DNA of 7,063 nucleotides from Bacteroidales bacterium (lineage in GTDB: Bacteria > Bacteroidota > Bacteroidia > Bacteroidales > UBA932). Positions 6,666 through 7,063 of the stretch are shown here, in pieces; within the stretch, counting starts at the first letter, position 1; every line of letters begins with the position of its first letter. The position numbers and the translations under genes were made by a program. Where the stretch lies: NCBI GenBank assembly GCA_017555925.1, contig JAFZFL010000147.1, positions 1 through 7,063 of the forward strand, written 5' to 3'. The notes beneath the pieces are model-generated. The model saw only the letters and a program-made list of their open reading frames with translations. It ran no database searches and was not told the DNA's origin.

Positions 6666-7011
6666 CAAAGAAGAGTTTTATGAAGATTCTTATCAATTGG
6701 TTCACAAACAGACGTTTGCGCAAAATATACAAAACAAGTACAGCTAAAAGGAATATTATCCCCATTATTGTAAAGCCTAGAGCTGTAGAGCCTAATGCCT
6801 CACCAATGGCATAACCGGCGGCAAGACCCAGCATCTGGAGTGCTACTGCGGCAACAACCGCTGCCACCGTAATGAACAGAATTGTATTGAAAAGAGTGGA
6901 GAGTCCCTCCACCCCTCTCAATTTATACTCATCTACCTTAAGGTTCACATACTCCTTTACAGAATCTTTCACATCGTCAAAAGGAGCGGTCGGTTTCAGG
7001 TTATCGGCCAT
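6649..7011 (-). CDS. Holin-superfamily membrane protein (YqjE/DUF1469-like)
   Basis: The 120-residue protein has a charged N-terminal amphipathic part (about 10-35), two transmembrane helices (about 40-68, very rich in Ala/Val, and 76-98) and a basic/amphipathic end (RKRLFVNQLIRIFIKLFF). This architecture is that of the putative actinobacterial holin-X/holin superfamily III (Phage_holin_3_6, YqjE-type), which in Bacteroidetes and Proteobacteria is usually a chromosomal housekeeping or stress-associated envelope protein and not a phage lysis gene. No phage genes are nearby to support a lysis role. The start ATG is at 7009-7011 and the stop TAG at 6649-6651 lies inside the next gene, giving a translationally coupled pair. 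Related loci often carry a YtxH-domain gene next to it; the upstream side is outside the window. Confidence 0.85.
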   Translation of the reverse strand: MADNLKPTAPFDDVKDSVKEYVNLKVDEYKLRGVEGLSTLFNTILFITVAAVVAAVALQMLGLAAGYAIGEALGSTALGFTIMGIIFLLAVLVLYILRKRLFVNQLIRIFIKLFFDDGQK

Positions 7012-7063
7012 AATAAGAAAGTTTTTTCCAACAATTAATCAAATCGGGTAGTTCGGACAGATC
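7001..7063 (-). CDS. Possible C-terminal end of an upstream gene (very short fragment)
   Basis: One minus-strand frame is open from the right edge and ends at a TAA (7001-7003) that overlaps the first bases of the holin-like gene by 11 nt. The 20 visible residues read DLSELPDLINCWKKLSYYGR. The other two frames hit stops within the first 30 or so bases. An open run this short is expected often by chance, so the evidence is the reasonable residue mix and the tight overlapping style of this gene cluster. If it is not coding, these 52 bases upstream of the holin-like gene are a leader with no recognisable TAnnTTTG promoter. Confidence 0.3.
   Translation of the reverse strand, partial: DLSELPDLINCWKKLSYYGR

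Noticed and set aside
6649..7011. Holin-like gene as evidence of a prophage
   Set aside because: No endolysin, structural, integrase or attachment features are present; YqjE-type members of this superfamily are common chromosomal genes.
1..7063. CRISPR arrays, tRNA or rRNA genes, insertion sequences, long direct repeats
   Set aside because: I looked for repeated units, cloverleaf patterns, transposase motifs and terminal inverted repeats and saw none; the window is almost fully covered by protein genes.

Overview
The window looks like a Bacteroidales (Bacteroidota) chromosome segment. The evidence is a DPP III-type M49 peptidase carrying the HECLGH motif known from Bacteroides, a sequence matching the Bacteroidetes TAnnTTTG -7 promoter element, start codons that almost all lack a Shine-Dalgarno sequence, an OprO/OprP-like porin of Bacteroidetes type, and moderately AT-rich DNA. 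The genus cannot be fixed from the sequence. Every gene I can support lies on the minus strand, so transcription runs from the high-coordinate end to the low-coordinate end, and genes fill nearly the whole window.

In transcription order the first block is tightly packed: a two-TM holin-superfamily (YqjE/DUF1469-like) protein (6649-7011); a small acidic protein of unknown function that overlaps it (6327-6665); a lipoprotein-type M49 dipeptidyl peptidase III (4287-6311); a 12-TM MFS transporter (3074-4267); umuD (2646-3071); and umuC (1376-2632). The gaps inside this block are a 17-nt overlap, then 15, 19, 2 and 13 nt. No terminator and no convincing internal promoter is visible, so the block could be one transcript. 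If so, an error-prone DNA polymerase V operon is carried at the end of an envelope/peptidase/transport message.

The second block starts after a 76-nt gap that contains the only good promoter match in the window (TATATTTG at 1342-1349) overlapped by an inverted repeat. It encodes a secreted outer-membrane porin (247-1299) and, 28 nt further on, the N-terminal part of an inner-membrane protein resembling the nucleoside-recognition (Gate) family, which runs off the left edge. Together they suggest an outer-membrane plus inner-membrane uptake pair of unknown substrate.

Most of the content belongs to known families. I do not see a clear new defence or mobile system. The points most worth checking are the linkage of umuDC to the M49/MFS genes with no visible SOS operator, the altered clamp-binding motif in UmuC, the cysteine-rich porin with a hydrophilic tail, and the uncharacterised small protein coupled to the holin-like gene. 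No intergenic stretch exceeds 300 bases; the longest is 76 nt.
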